64,000 nt of DNA from Owenia fusiformis (GCA_903813345.2 CAIIXF020000003.1:7589815-7653814); one strand, 5' to 3'; positions 33,323 through 44,400 are shown, counted from the stretch's first letter. The notes: a model not told the origin generated them from the letters alone. Numbers and translations are program-made.

Positions 33323-36300
33323 CTATGTTTTACCGCATGCATACTTTGCCACCAAGATGATTATTTGTTCACATACATTTTCATTTAACTGAATGTCAGT
33401 ATTTGAACCTAGGAGAGTTTCAACTAAAACTTCTTCATCGCCATTTAATAATTGACAAGATGAGCTCACGTCTAATGCATTCGTTATATTATCAAAAAGA
33501 CGATCTCTTTCAATCACAAGTCCTGAACATTCCAAAAGTACATGTTTTGCAACATCTCTGTATTCGCCCTGGCATAATATACATTTAACAGTGACTGGGT
33601 GATCTTCAATTAGTGCAAGTTGAAGAAGGCTTGCCAAAGGCCACAATAAAGCTGGGTATTGTTTTCCTAGCACATAATATATACTCGGTTCTAATTGTGT
33701 GTGGATATTTGCAAATCTTTTGAGCCGAACATCTTCGTGAACCTGACTTTGATACAACTGATTTGCCGACTCTTGAATGTTACATTTAATTCTAAATTTC
33801 CACATATCCTTGGGTACTTTTTGACCATGACTAATAAACCTTTCAAAGTCTTCCAATAAATACGGGTATTTACTCAAAATGTTTTGAATATCTGGAATGA
33901 AACCATCAGATTTCCTTGAACATGACATCCTCACAATATAACTGCTGATTCTTGATATAAATATATGTCTCTGCACAGATTTTTCAGATGAATTAATCAA
34001 TCTGTTTAAAAATAAGAGCTTTGTTTTTTCAATATATTGTTCCATTGTTATTAGGCCAAGCGCCCCGATAGCTGCAACTGATGGTGTTTTCCATGGAAGG
34101 CCTTGGGCACGCTTGGCAAAATATCTCTGGACTCTCTCAATTTCTAGCTTTTGAGATTTGATGATATTACCCCAAAGCTCACACCCATAGAATGCTGAAG
34201 GAAGTATTACTTTATTCCATATGTTGACAGAACAAATAGGATTCAAACCACCATGTCGTATACCAATTCCACACAATGAGTTGAAGATTTGTTTTGTCTT
34301 AACACAAGATATATGGACAGCATCATTTGGCGTAAGCTTTGTGTTCAACGTATTTCCAACATAAGTCACTTGTTTGACAACAGGTATTGCTTCTTGACCT
34401 AATCTAAATGTGTTTTGTAGCATTTCGGGCACATTGTTTTTACTATTAAAAACAATAACTGAGCTTTTGTTGCTAGACCCAGCATGATACACAAGACGCC
34501 ACTTTTGGCTAAAATCAAAGACAACATTAAGTAGGCTCTGTAAGCCATCTACAGTGGGTGACAAAATGGTAGTATCATCGGCAACTAGAATTACAGGGAT
34601 TTTTACATCATTAATACTTAAACCACAATGCATTGCATGTATCTCATCTATCAAGTCGTTTATGTAGACTAGAAACCAAAAAGCAGAACAAACACGACCT
34701 TGTCCTACTCCTTGGTGTACATAGAACTCCCGAGATGTCGTTTTACCATGCATAACCTTTGCTTTTGTGTTACTATAGCTATCGACGATCAAACGCCATA
34801 ATTTTCCACATATACCGGCCCGATAGAGCTTGACAAAAAGCCCCACCCTGTAGACAAGATCAAAGGCCATTTTATTATCAAGAAACGCTGCATACACTTT
34901 AGAGCCTCTTTCAGTATAATGAGTGACAGATTCTTTTAAAACAAATGTAGCCATCTGGCTACCACTCCCTTCTGAGTAAGCAAACTGTAATTTGTTTGGT
35001 ATGTTGCGCGATTCAAACCAGGATTTGGTCCGTTTTAACACTGTTTTGTCCCATAGCTTATTTATTATTGGTGTTAAAGACAGACCTCTATAACTGGTTT
35101 TCTTCAACTGTGGCTTACCTTTACCCTTATAGAGTGATAGCATTATGGCTAGTTTATGAGAATCTGGAACCTTTTCGATTCTTATAATAGCATTTAACAA
35201 TTCAGAAATAATCTTAAAAACAATTTCCCCTCCATACTTTACATGTTCATATGTCACGCCATCATGACCAGAGGCTTTATTATTCGGACATGAATTCACA
35301 ATTGTCTTTATTTCACCATGCGTTATGTTTTCTTTCAGAAATACATTTTCATGTTCAAACGTATCTTTCAAGTTACGTAACATTTCCTGTTCAATTTCAT
35401 TCTTGAATCCATCATCAAAGTGATCATAACTACAGGGTGTCCCAAGTTCCTCAAAGTGATCAGCCCAAGCGCTACATATGTCAATTGGATTTCTCAGGAT
35501 TTGACCATTATGTTCAATTTCATGTCTATTATTATCTTTTAATAGCCTTGAATTTCTTACTACTTTATAAAAATACCCAATGTCGACATCTGCAGCGTTT
35601 TCGAGTTGAGCATTTTGTTCCCGTTCGTATGAGAATTTCGCTCTACGAAGTTCCCTTTGAAAATTACGCTTTCGTTCTTTATATTTCATATAATATGGAC
35701 ATGTATTTGACTTCACCTTATTAGCGTTTAAAATCCAGTCTATTCGAGCTGATTTCATTGCTTTATGTAGTGTTTTCACATCACCGTACTTCCAGAATGG
35801 ATTCAAAAAACTATGAAACTTGCCAGTAGGAATTGTTTCCCTGGCACATTGTATTAAGCTTTCCATCAGCTCATTAGACTTGCTCTCTAAATCTTTAACA
35901 TTATTCACTTGTTCAAATTTCATTAATTTGATTTTTGACTTAACTTTGGCTTTATATGATTCAATGTCACCAGAAGTAGCCTTATTCCATTTTAATAATT
36001 CTGGTCCATTTAACCAATCCAAATCCTTAAATGTATCCACATTAAACTTCATCCTTATTGGATGGTGGTTAGATAGTATTAACTCATGATCGTTGATGAC
36101 AGTGCATGATTTTACAAGATCAAATTGTGTTTGAGGAACCATTATATAATCAATACAGGTTTTGTTTTTACCATCAGAACTTTCGTATGTAAAAAGTGGT
36201 CCCTGCGTGATTGTATCACAATTCACAGCTTTAAGTTGACATTCCTGTAAAAATCGTTCAACATGTTTTCCACGGTCAGTTGGAGTTGTGATTCTGCATT

Positions 36301-36988
36301 TATTACCAACGTTCATTGAGCACTGGCCATTGAAATCACCCATAACCATGACTTGACCTTTACTTTCGTATTCATCATGTAAATCTTTTAAATCAGACAA
36401 ATAATCAGTATATTCATTAATAGGTGAATTTGTACTTGGCATATATACACCTATAACAAAAAGTTTAGTGTCATGGTTAACGTTTATTTCAACAGCACAT
36501 ATGCGATCGTTGTTTGTCTCAAGGTTCCTAACTTTTAAAGATTTCCTATACAAAATTGCGACTCCACCTTGACCTCTTTTACGTTTTGGATCATCGAGCG
36601 TAAGATGTTTATCAACAACAGCATTGTAATTAAAATTCGAATCAATAGTATTCAAATAACTTAAATTGTCATAATATAACCAGTGTTCAGATAATACACA
36701 TATATCGGTTTTATTGAGCATCTTGCATAAGTATGGTGTACCATACATGACACCCTGTACATTCCAATTGGTAAACACTAGAGATGTTGACTTATTCATT
36801 CGTGTATTAAAATCACACATCAAAAAAGCAACAATTACAACATAAAGTTCAATAGTCAATATGAGGAAACTTGTCATCATCTGGTTCATGTTGAGATCGT
36901 TGAGATTCAGAGACCCATGGCCTACATGTAATGTTACTTGGCCAAAATTCTGGTTCCATAACACGTGAGCAATGCTTAGCGAGTACAT
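33323..36988 (-). CDS. LINE ORF2: endonuclease-reverse transcriptase, intact frame
   Basis: This is a 1221-codon uninterrupted frame. The first about 65 residues overlap ORF1, and the true start may be MNKSTS near 36801. APE endonuclease, about 66-310: FTNWNVQG, VLSEHWL (catalytic Glu), VMGDFNGQ (Asp), CIDYIMV and SNHHPIR (His). Reverse transcriptase, about 550-850: KASGHDGVTYEHV, SYRGLSLTP, AAFLDNKMAFD (motif A), HQGVGQGRVCSAF (motif B) and LVADDTTIL (motif C at about 800). The usual YADD is VADD here; Val is found at this place in some reverse transcriptases, but it is uncommon in LINEs. A Cys-rich C-terminal motif (CILCQGEYRDVAKHVLLEC) is at about 1130. It nicks target DNA and copies the element RNA. 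The clade is not assigned further. Confidence 0.88.
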   Translation of the reverse strand: MYSLSIAHVLWNQNFGQVTLHVGHGSLNLNDLNMNQMMTSFLILTIELYVVIVAFLMCDFNTRMNKSTSLVFTNWNVQGVMYGTPYLCKMLNKTDICVLSEHWLYYDNLSYLNTIDSNFNYNAVVDKHLTLDDPKRKRGQGGVAILYRKSLKVRNLETNNDRICAVEINVNHDTKLFVIGVYMPSTNSPINEYTDYLSDLKDLHDEYESKGQVMVMGDFNGQCSMNVGNKCRITTPTDRGKHVERFLQECQLKAVNCDTITQGPLFTYESSDGKNKTCIDYIMVPQTQFDLVKSCTVINDHELILSNHHPIRMKFNVDTFKDLDWLNGPELLKWNKATSGDIESYKAKVKSKIKLMKFEQVNNVKDLESKSNELMESLIQCARETIPTGKFHSFLNPFWKYGDVKTLHKAMKSARIDWILNANKVKSNTCPYYMKYKERKRNFQRELRRAKFSYEREQNAQLENAADVDIGYFYKVVRNSRLLKDNNRHEIEHNGQILRNPIDICSAWADHFEELGTPCSYDHFDDGFKNEIEQEMLRNLKDTFEHENVFLKENITHGEIKTIVNSCPNNKASGHDGVTYEHVKYGGEIVFKIISELLNAIIRIEKVPDSHKLAIMLSLYKGKGKPQLKKTSYRGLSLTPIINKLWDKTVLKRTKSWFESRNIPNKLQFAYSEGSGSQMATFVLKESVTHYTERGSKVYAAFLDNKMAFDLVYRVGLFVKLYRAGICGKLWRLIVDSYSNTKAKVMHGKTTSREFYVHQGVGQGRVCSAFWFLVYINDLIDEIHAMHCGLSINDVKIPVILVADDTTILSPTVDGLQSLLNVVFDFSQKWRLVYHAGSSNKSSVIVFNSKNNVPEMLQNTFRLGQEAIPVVKQVTYVGNTLNTKLTPNDAVHISCVKTKQIFNSLCGIGIRHGGLNPICSVNIWNKVILPSAFYGCELWGNIIKSQKLEIERVQRYFAKRAQGLPWKTPSVAAIGALGLITMEQYIEKTKLLFLNRLINSSEKSVQRHIFISRISSYIVRMSCSRKSDGFIPDIQNILSKYPYLLEDFERFISHGQKVPKDMWKFRIKCNIQESANQLYQSQVHEDVRLKRFANIHTQLEPSIYYVLGKQYPALLWPLASLLQLALIEDHPVTVKCILCQGEYRDVAKHVLLECSGLVIERDRLFDNITNALDVSSSCQLLNGDEEVLVETLLGSNTDIQLNENVCEQIIILVAKYACGKT

Positions 36989-37361
36989 TTACTCTAAGGG
37001 TATACCACTCACCCCTATCATTGCTGTGTGTCTTAAGTCCTCTCACAAATGTCACAGTCACATTTCGTTCTGCAGCATATGCTACAATGTTTTCTCTGAC
37101 CTGTTTAAAGGTCTGATAAGGAGATTTCTTAACACGGGCTAAGACTACACGCTTAATCCTGGGTCTGCTCGCAATATCAAAGCCCTCTAAGCCATGATCC
37201 CTATCAGGCCAATCTCCAATCGACTCATCATAACCTTGCACCTTATCTTGTTGATCAATCCTCTGTGTAACTACTGTGGAGATGCGACGCTGTGTAGAAC
37301 TGGTATATTTAACAGGCTCCTGTTGGTGATCATTCGGTTTAGTTGGACCAGTAACAGCAGC
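36849..37361 (-). pseudogene. LINE ORF1, 5'-truncated C-terminal part
   Basis: An open frame from about 37361 to a stop at 36849 gives some 170 residues: a polar Pro/Gln/Thr-rich start, then IKRVVLARVKKSPYQTFKQV and NVTVTFVRGL, followed by TLRVNVLAKHCSRVMEPEFW and an acidic tail. The pattern of alternating strands and the W at the end fit the C-terminal domain of LINE ORF1 proteins that follow zinc knuckles, but I cannot name the domain. It overlaps ORF2 by 140 nt. The N-terminal part is lost by 5' truncation. Confidence 0.6.
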
Positions 37362-37365
37362 TGGT

Positions 37366-38008
37366 CATACTTTAAATTAAAAGATTGTACATTTTTCATC
37401 ATTTTTTCCCTACAAAATGGCTATAAAAAATGCTCTAAAAACATATTTTTTATTATCCATCACTTTTTAAGGAAAAATAAATTCATTGCGAAAAAATCAG
37501 TTTTGTTTTTGCAGATGCACGTTTATCTCGGAGATCATTTTAAGATTAAATTGTTGCTGTTTCAGTGTATTTAGTGTTTACTCTATTTTCAAGAATATCA
37601 AACTTTAGTGGATCGTGTTAATGTCATTAATTATATATGTTTAGCAAATAAATGGATTAAGGGAGGCAATTAGGTGAGTATGTCTCTGGTACTAAATACA
37701 AGTGTAAGCTAAAAAGGTACACACATTACTTGCAGTGGAAAGTTCTGTCCAATAAAAAAAGCCAGTTGCAGTCATCTTTTGCTGAGGAAAGCAAAGGCAT
37801 AAGGAGGATTATATCAAATAAGACTAGATTTATTAAGTATTTCGAATGAGTATTTTATATCCACAGTTAAAGTAACACATTTATGATGTATCTAAAATCT
37901 AAAACCTCAAAAAGTGATAGATATGACTATATGTTGTATAAAAAGAGATTTTTTAAAAAAAATTGTGTCTGAGAGATAAATAAAAAAGAAAAAAACCTTA
38001 GTATAGAC
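37366..38008. other. non-coding spacer in the 17 kb block
   Basis: AT-rich; no gene or element recognised. A 126-codon plus frame at 37194-37574 is mostly antisense to LINE ORF1. Confidence 0.45.
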
Positions 38009-38180
38009 CGGTGTAAAAGAAATTATGGTCCTCCGGGGATTATGGTCCCCCTTCTCAACGGCCCTTACTGGCCCTGATTGTGTATAAGATAATGAGGGAA
38101 AGAGTTGTATTTAGGTCACCATATAAATAAATGGAGAGTAGGACCATAATTTGAAAGGACCTCCTGCCCTTTTACACCGG
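38009..38180. mobile_element. 170-bp MITE with CCGGTGTAAAAG ends
   Basis: CCGGTGTAAAAG at the left and CTTTTACACCGG at the right enclose inner copies of AATTATGGTCC / GGACCATAAT. The right end coincides with the 3' part of a tRNA-like sequence, suggesting insertion into it. Confidence 0.65.
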
Positions 38181-38256
38181 GAATCGAACCATAGACAGCT
38201 GGATTCAAACTATCAAAACCTTAGTCCAGCGCCTTACTCCATTAGGCCACACTGGC
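38171..38256 (-). ncRNA. tRNA-Leu-like pseudogene or tRNA-derived SINE head
   Basis: The minus strand reads GCCAGTGTGGCCTAATGG (A-box TGGCCTAATGG), AAGGCGCTGGACTAAGGT with anticodon-loop triplet AAG (Leu), a variable arm, and a perfect B box GGTTCGATTCC (38190-38180). The 3' acceptor strand does not pair with the 5' end, and the anticodon stem pairs poorly. So it is not a functional tRNA gene: either a pseudogene cut by the neighbouring MITE or the head of a SINE. Confidence 0.55.
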
Positions 38257-39345
38257 ATAATGAAATAACACAGTAATTCTAAAGCTATGTTATAAATTTT
38301 AGAAGACAGTCGAATCACTGCATAAGATTAATAAAAAAAATAGTCAATAATCATTTTAATAATATTTAAATATCTATTTCGGTAAATTTTTAAGTCGAAA
38401 CCAGGATTGATGATGTAAATTCAGTTTTCATTTAGATAATCTATTTCCCGTTATGAGTCGTAAAAAAAACATGGCTCCGAAAAAATATTTCTTGCATCCA
38501 AATTTCAAAATGATATACAGTAAAACCTGTATATCTGAACACCTGGCTAATCCGAACACCTTCCAATTTGAACACTTTTTTCGGTCCCATTTTTTCCTCC
38601 CATTGACTCCCATGTTAAATAAACCTTGAAATCTGAACACTTCCTAATCTGAACAGTGAACAACCAGATATGAAAAAGTGACCTGTCTAATCTGAACATT
38701 TTTATCAGAAATCAAATGTCTGGACATTTCGATAATAGCCACATATTGAGTCAATGTTATAGTTGTTATTTATCTTAACATATACATGGTACAATGTAAT
38801 CAAAGAACTAATACTGTCCTAATTAACTTATTTAGTCTCAGTGACATCCCTTATTTGTGGAAAACAACAGGATGATTTGAAAAGGTGTGAATACAGGAGT
38901 TAATTGGTTTATTCTATTAGAAAAGAACTGAATGTTTTATGTTTGGATTAAGAGAAAGGTGTGAATCAAGAAGATAATTGATTTATCATTACTGAAAATT
39001 TCCTGGATGTTTTTGATTTGGATTAAGAGAAAGGTGAGAATCTGGGAGATAATTGGTTTATCCTTATTGTAAATTAACTGGATGTTTTTGATTTGGATTA
39101 TGAACAGGTCTTAGATGTTTTATACCCCATGGGTCTGTTATGATAGCTAAGATTCAATCAGTTAATGTTTTATAATCACAAAGACAACACAGACACAATT
39201 GCAGACAAGATTTCACGAGAAAGAGAAAAAATTCAACTTCATAATAACCTATCACTAAAATGCCTCCTAAAAAGGAAGGATTATACATCATCTCGAATGA
39301 ACACTCATAAAAAATTCTTTTTACTTGAAGAGGATATCTACTCAA

Positions 39346-39402
39346 ATATTAGAGACCTTAAGATTGCACCAAATAGTAACCTGTACCTGTACCTGTACGT
39401 GA
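39346..39402. repeat. inverted pair, left member (with 46455-46517)
   Basis: AGAGACCTTAAGAT and CCTGTACCTGTACGTG-type words recur in reverse complement at 46455-46517. Confidence 0.65.
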
Positions 39403-40079
39403 AACATGATGCGCGCGCAACAAATCATGTAACTTTATGCTCAATTCGACACGTTTGACTTGTTTTATAATCCCGTTGACGTGTAAATTCAATAGCGCCG
39501 GGCGTTTTTGTCGTCTTGTTGTGAACCTGTACGCGAGAGATTGTGAGTGAGATCAGTATTACATAACTATGTACTATTTATTTCACGGTCTCATTCATTT
39601 TACACGTGCGGCAAGACGTGAATTTGGCACTTTACAGGTTGGTTGGAACGTGAGTTTTGAACCATTGATAAATGACTAAAAAAACAATGTGCTGTTTATT
39701 TATGTTACTAATTTAAAAGTAACATATCTGTCGAATAGCTGTGTATGTGCTATGGTTCAATAAATAACGAATCCTATGGGTAAAGTTGCAGTTAATTTCA
39801 AGTATGAAATAATGGCAATTCATATTGCCATTATTGTATCACTTAAAAGTGAAAGCCTTACTGTTCCGGCAGACTAGACTATTTCGCTTTCTCCTTTACA
39901 TGCCAGAGTGTTTTATTCTGTTGATCAGTTGTTTGATGTAAAGTATGCGAAAATCTTAAAAAATCGAAACCATCAAATATCACTTTTGAAACCATGGAAT
40001 ATCACTTTTAATATAAAAAGTGATATTCAATGCTTTCAAGATTTCTAATATGAAAAAGTGAGATTCAATGGTTTCAAAA

Positions 40080-40330
40080 GTGATATTCGATGGTTGCTTT
40101 TGCTAAACTATGATATCTTGATCCACATATCAAATATATCTTCAGGTGATATTCGATCTATATCCTTGCAACCATGGGATAAGTGCGGGTTATGGGAGGT
40201 TCTGTATTTGGGATATATCCTATCTTGCTAAGGGGAATATAGATATCTTACCGAGGGCCCGGACGGTCCGAGGTAAGATACCATATTTCTCGAGGGATAT
40301 ACCCCATATTCAAAACCGAGCATCGTATAA
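40080..40330. repeat. inverted pair, left member (with 45478-45605), and hairpin
   Basis: GATATTCGATGGTT, CCACATATCAAATATA and ATCCTTGCAACCA recur inverted at 45478-45605. Right next to it, about 40185-40325 folds on itself around GGGCCCGGACGGTCC (TATCTTACC against GGTAAGATA and outer pairs), a hairpin of about 140 bases. Confidence 0.7.
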
Positions 40331-40559
40331 CTGATTTATCTAATGACAGGTAAGATTTCACGAGTGCGGTTTTTAGGACACCAATAGTGCAGATTTAATT
40401 TTTTAAAGTGTTCTCATTCTCATTATTTTCGAAAAAAACATCAACATTTTGGTCAAAAGAAATGCTACCGTCTGCTGCATCCATTTTGACAGTTTCGCTT
40501 TTGCAAGATATAACATATAAAAAATTGACTGTTTCTATGCTGGACAAAAACGTTTTCCC

Positions 40560-40836
40560 CGGAATATTGGAGCGAGAGATATACAGCGGGGGATATATAT
40601 GTATGTACGGACAATCCTATGGTTTTGAAAAATATAATTTATATCCACTCATGGATATCAATATATTTTCTCATTCACTGCGCTCACTTGCGAACATATC
40701 ACATATTCACTCATGGACATTAATGGGTAATGATTTCCCTGGGATAAACGGACAATCCAATGGTTTTAAAAAATATCATTTATATCCATTAATTGTTATC
40801 AATATCGTCACTCATCAATTGCGCTCACTCGTGAAG
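40560..40836. repeat. two diverged tandem units of about 150 bp
   Basis: CGGACAATCCTATGGTTTTG and CGGACAATCCAATGGTTTTA each start a unit ending in TGCGCTCACT. An open frame across them (40408-40947) is repeat-derived. Confidence 0.6.
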
Positions 40837-41067
40837 TTTTTTTTTTTTTTTATAAGAATTTATTCATTCAAACTTATTAGCAAATACATAATTCCAATCG
40901 CCCGAAGGCATTATAGGAAAAATGGACATTTAAACAATATATATTAATACATATAATAAATCATAATAGTACACTATACAACAGGTTAAAGGGGATGCAC
41001 TTGTAGGGTGGGGATAGGGGAGGGGTGTTTGGAGGGGAGACTAAACAGGTTCACTTGAGGAGGGAAT

Positions 41068-42357
41068 TCAGATATTGGCAGAAATAAAATCAGCCACTTT
41101 GGACAAGAGTTGCGAATTTGTTTCTAAAGGTAGATCAGGATCTCCATCATAGAATAAAGAAAGTAAATCAGCTTGATTTTTATGTTTATTAAAGGCTCCT
41201 GGTGCAATCAATTCAATGTCATTTTTTAATGTTTGAAAATTCAATTCATTATTTGGACATTTCAGAAAAAAGTGCTTTGGCGTACTGGTAGCTCCACATG
41301 AGCAATTTGGGCCATCAATGAAGGTAAAGTTATGGGCGTATAGTTGAGCCCTAAAAAGTAAATCAGCTCTAAGTCTGTTTATGATTATTTCTTGTTTTCT
41401 TGTCAAATTAAGAAAGGTAGATGGTAGAGTGAGTTTTTTGGGAGCAAAATAAGTTTTTTGATATTTTTTGAAAGTCTGAAGTGTCTTCTTTTCCCTGATA
41501 TATGATGGCAGCATTGACCATGAACTGATTGCACCTAGGACTGCCGACTCCAAGAATCTGTTGCTACAGCGGATAGGTAGCTTGAAGTCAAAAGTGTTAC
41601 GATTAGTTCTAATGCTTTTATTTTTGTACTTCTCAAAGATCTCATTTAGATATACAGGATTTGTTCCATTGACAACCTTGTACATGAAATTATTAACTTG
41701 CATCTTCCTTCTGTCCTCTAATGTATGCCATTGTAGTAAAGTGAGCACTTTAGTGGTATTACTACCATGGTAACAGCCTGAACACAAGATGGCTGCTTGG
41801 TAATACAGCTTATTCAACCGTTCAAGTAAATATTTGGAAGATTTGTTGTATAATACAACACCATAGTCAAAATATGGACGGATGAATGAGGTAAAGATTG
41901 TCTCCAAATGTTTGGCTGTCAGTTTACCTTGGAGTTTTTTTAGAGGATTTAACATTTTTTTTACCTTTGTACAAATCTCATCAATATGATTTATATTTGA
42001 GAGGCATTCATCAAAACAGTAACCAAGATGTTTATGGGTTGCAATTCTTTTGATTTCAGAGTTATTGAGAAATGATGTGGTCACGTTTTCGATTGGCATT
42101 CTTGGAGTATGGAAAATGACTTCGCAGCTCTTCTCAGGTTTAAACTCGAGCTTCCATAATTTGGACCAATTTTGAATTGCTTCCAGGTTACTTGCAACAG
42201 ATTGATCAATCTCATTCGGATTTTTGGGGTCAAAAGAGAACTGCAGTGAAGTATCATCTGCGTATATATAGCACTCTGTGTCAATTTTATCTGGGAGATC
42301 ATTTATGTACAGTAAAAAAATAGAGGTCCCAAAATTGATCCTTGTGGAACACCGCAA
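41068..42357 (-). pseudogene. LINE reverse transcriptase, C-terminal half
   Basis: The frame opens with FLLYINDLPDKI and YIYADDTSLQFS (motif C), followed by the thumb (HKHLGYCFDE), a region ending in VLGAISSWSMLPSYIREKK, and a Cys/His motif CSCGATSTPKHFFLKC near the C-terminus, ending at a stop at 41068. It is joined to the upstream frame by a single-base shift in the A-run near 42316: the upstream frame reads GVPQGSILGP and then breaks, where family members continue into FLLYINDLP. Confidence 0.85.
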
Positions 42358-43535
42358 TTGATAAAATTGGCCTCCGACATAGAAGACGAAGCACCAGCTA
42401 AATTTACATACATTTTTCTGTCAGAGAGATAGGATTTTATGACATTTAGTAACTGTCCCCTTATACCATAAGATTTGAGTTTCAATATGAGTAAGTGATG
42501 AGGGACTTTGTCAAATGCTGATGCAATATCAAGAAATATTCCTTTTGATGCCTTTCCTTCTTCAAAATTATTCTGAAGGAAGTGTTCTATAGTCAAAAGT
42601 TGGGCTTGTGTGCTATGTCCAGGAAGAAAACCTGCCTGGTGTTTATAAAGTAAATTATTAAAAGTCAAATGCGTTCGAATTCGATCAGCTATTACCCTTT
42701 CAAACAGTTTGGATATAGTGTATAATAAGGTAATCGGGCGGTAATTGTTAATGTCAGACTTGTCACCTTTTTTGAAAATTGGACAAACTATGCCCACCTT
42801 CCATGGTTCTGGAAAAACATTTCTTGAACATAGTCTGTTAAATAAGGTAGATAGAGGTCTTGATATTGTGTGTGCTGTGAGGTTAAGCATTTTGTTCGTG
42901 ATCATATCAGGTTCACAGGCTTTTGAAGTGTCAAGTGACAAAATTAATTTCATCAATTCATCTGGATTGGTCGCAACTGAAATGAGTAAAGAGTTGGTTC
43001 TGTCAGGAAAATTAGGCAATTGGTCAAAATTTATATTATCCATATGATTTTTGGATGCAAACAGCTTTAGAAAGGCATTTGCCTTCTCAAGGTTATCTGT
43101 TATTGGCGGTTGATTTTGATTAAGCAGTGGTGGAATTTGGGAATCAGCACTTTTACCAAGAAACAGCCTTATTAGTTTCCAATAATTCTTATCATTTTTA
43201 CTAAAGTTATTAATGGAATCGCGGGTTTTTTTATCATGATATTCTTTAAGATTCGTAATAAGAGTCGTTACTTTGATTGATTGGTTGTCATAAAGATGTC
43301 TATTGAGGGTGGTAGGTGATGATTTGAGTTTCCTAAAAAGTAATTTCTTTTTGTTGATTTCTTGCCTAAGATTTTCATTAAACCAGGGCTGATCCTTAGA
43401 TTTGATAGTGATATTCTTATTTGGAATGTGTTTTGAGTAAATATTCATAAGTGAATTGCCAAAATGTGAGGTCACTTTGTTTATATCAATGTCTGAATCA
43501 ATAATTTTTCTGCCAGTCGGTGTTTCGGATTGCAT
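42303..43535 (-). pseudogene. LINE linker and reverse transcriptase, N-terminal half
   Basis: Linker region with KDQPWFNENLRQEINKKK, then RT blocks LDTSKACEPDMITNKML, NNYRPITLLYTISKLFERVI, HQAGFLPGHSTQAQLL, GIFLDIASAFDKVPH (motif A) and INCGVPQGSILGP (motif B). These are typical of the L2/CR1/jockey group. The start overlaps the endonuclease frame: one extra A in the run near 43507 turns DWQKIIDS into DWQKNY-stop. Confidence 0.85.
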
Positions 43536-44400
43536 TGTTTAAATTTTCAAGATTACACAGATCATATTTCCAAATAGTTTTCCTAACAGGCTGTTCCTTT
43601 GTGATGCTTAGTTTTAAATATGATAAAATGGTGCAGTGATCTGCTCTTCCAATTGGGTCAGTTATACTCCAAGATGTAAAAATATCAGGTGAGTCAGTAA
43701 GAATATGATCGATGCATGATTGAGAGTTCTTTGAGAACCTAGTAGGTTTGTTAATTAGTTGGGTGAAGTCAAAATCATCAATAAGATCAGATAATAGTTT
43801 CCCAGCCAGATTATCATCATTCTGGTACCAGGCTGAGTTTTTGGCATTTAAATCACCTGAGATGATGACATGGTCAAAATTAGTAGGGTAGTTTTTTATT
43901 ATTTGGAATTGTTGTTCGAGTCTCGAAAAATATTGTCGAGTTTCCTGTGCTGTTTGACTTGGAGACCTGTAACACACCCCTATCAGGATGTGCTTGTGAT
44001 TCAATATTAGTTCAGTAAAGATACAGTCAAGGTCAGGTACATAGAAATTTTGATCAAGTTCCTTAGTTGGTATATTGGAATTAATATAAAGAAGTAGACC
44101 CCTACCAAGTTTAGAAAAGATAGGTCTTTTATAGTTATTTATGTCAAGTTGGCCTAGTGCAACCATTTCTTGTACTTGACCTGCCTCACATATACTAATG
44201 ACTGATGGAAAATCAAAATTTGCTCTAATTTTTAGATCCTCAAATCTAGCCCCATTATCAGCATTTATGCTGTTTATGTTTGAGAATAGGCATGTCAAAT
44301 TGCCATTTTCAGGCCCGGGATTGGGGTGTATGTCACCACATGAGTGCAGGAGAATAGATACAATATTTGGAATATGTGCAAAATTACATATACCTGGCAC
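43498..44400 (-). pseudogene. LINE N-terminus with 2A-like motif and APE endonuclease
   Basis: The frame begins with a short hydrophobic stretch, then HSCGDIHPNPGP at about residues 19-30, then an APE endonuclease: LFSNINSINAD, ISICEAG (catalytic Glu region), GVCYRSPSQ, VIISGDLNAKNSAW (Asp), CIDHILTDSPD and GRADHCTI (His). The NPGP motif preceded by GDI is the 2A-like oligopeptide reported in non-LTR elements of aquatic invertebrates, where it can cause ribosome skipping. Here the usual Glu of DxExNPGP is His, so activity is uncertain. The frame stops by a shift at 43498. Confidence 0.8.

Larger units (their letters stand above)
33193..37365 (-). mobile_element. nearly intact APE-type LINE (CR1/L2/jockey-like)
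   Basis: In minus-strand order: end of ORF1 (37361-36849), overlapping ORF2 (36988-33323) with endonuclease and reverse transcriptase, a short 3' region and a tail of CAAA/AAAC repeats (33193-33213). The 5' end is truncated at about 37365 inside ORF1. The ORF2 frame is unbroken for 1221 codons, which suggests a young copy. No target duplication was found. Confidence 0.85.

Noticed and set aside
33193-37365. LTR retrotransposon or retrovirus-like element
   Set aside because: The reverse transcriptase is preceded by an APE endonuclease and there are no long terminal repeats, integrase or protease; it is a LINE.
38171-38256. Functional tRNA-Leu gene
   Set aside because: Acceptor strands do not pair and the anticodon stem is weak; kept only as a tRNA-like sequence.
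40408-40947. 179-codon frame on the plus strand
   Set aside because: It spans two diverged tandem units of a repeat whose relative is inverted at 45.4 kb, plus a LINE tail; not a gene.
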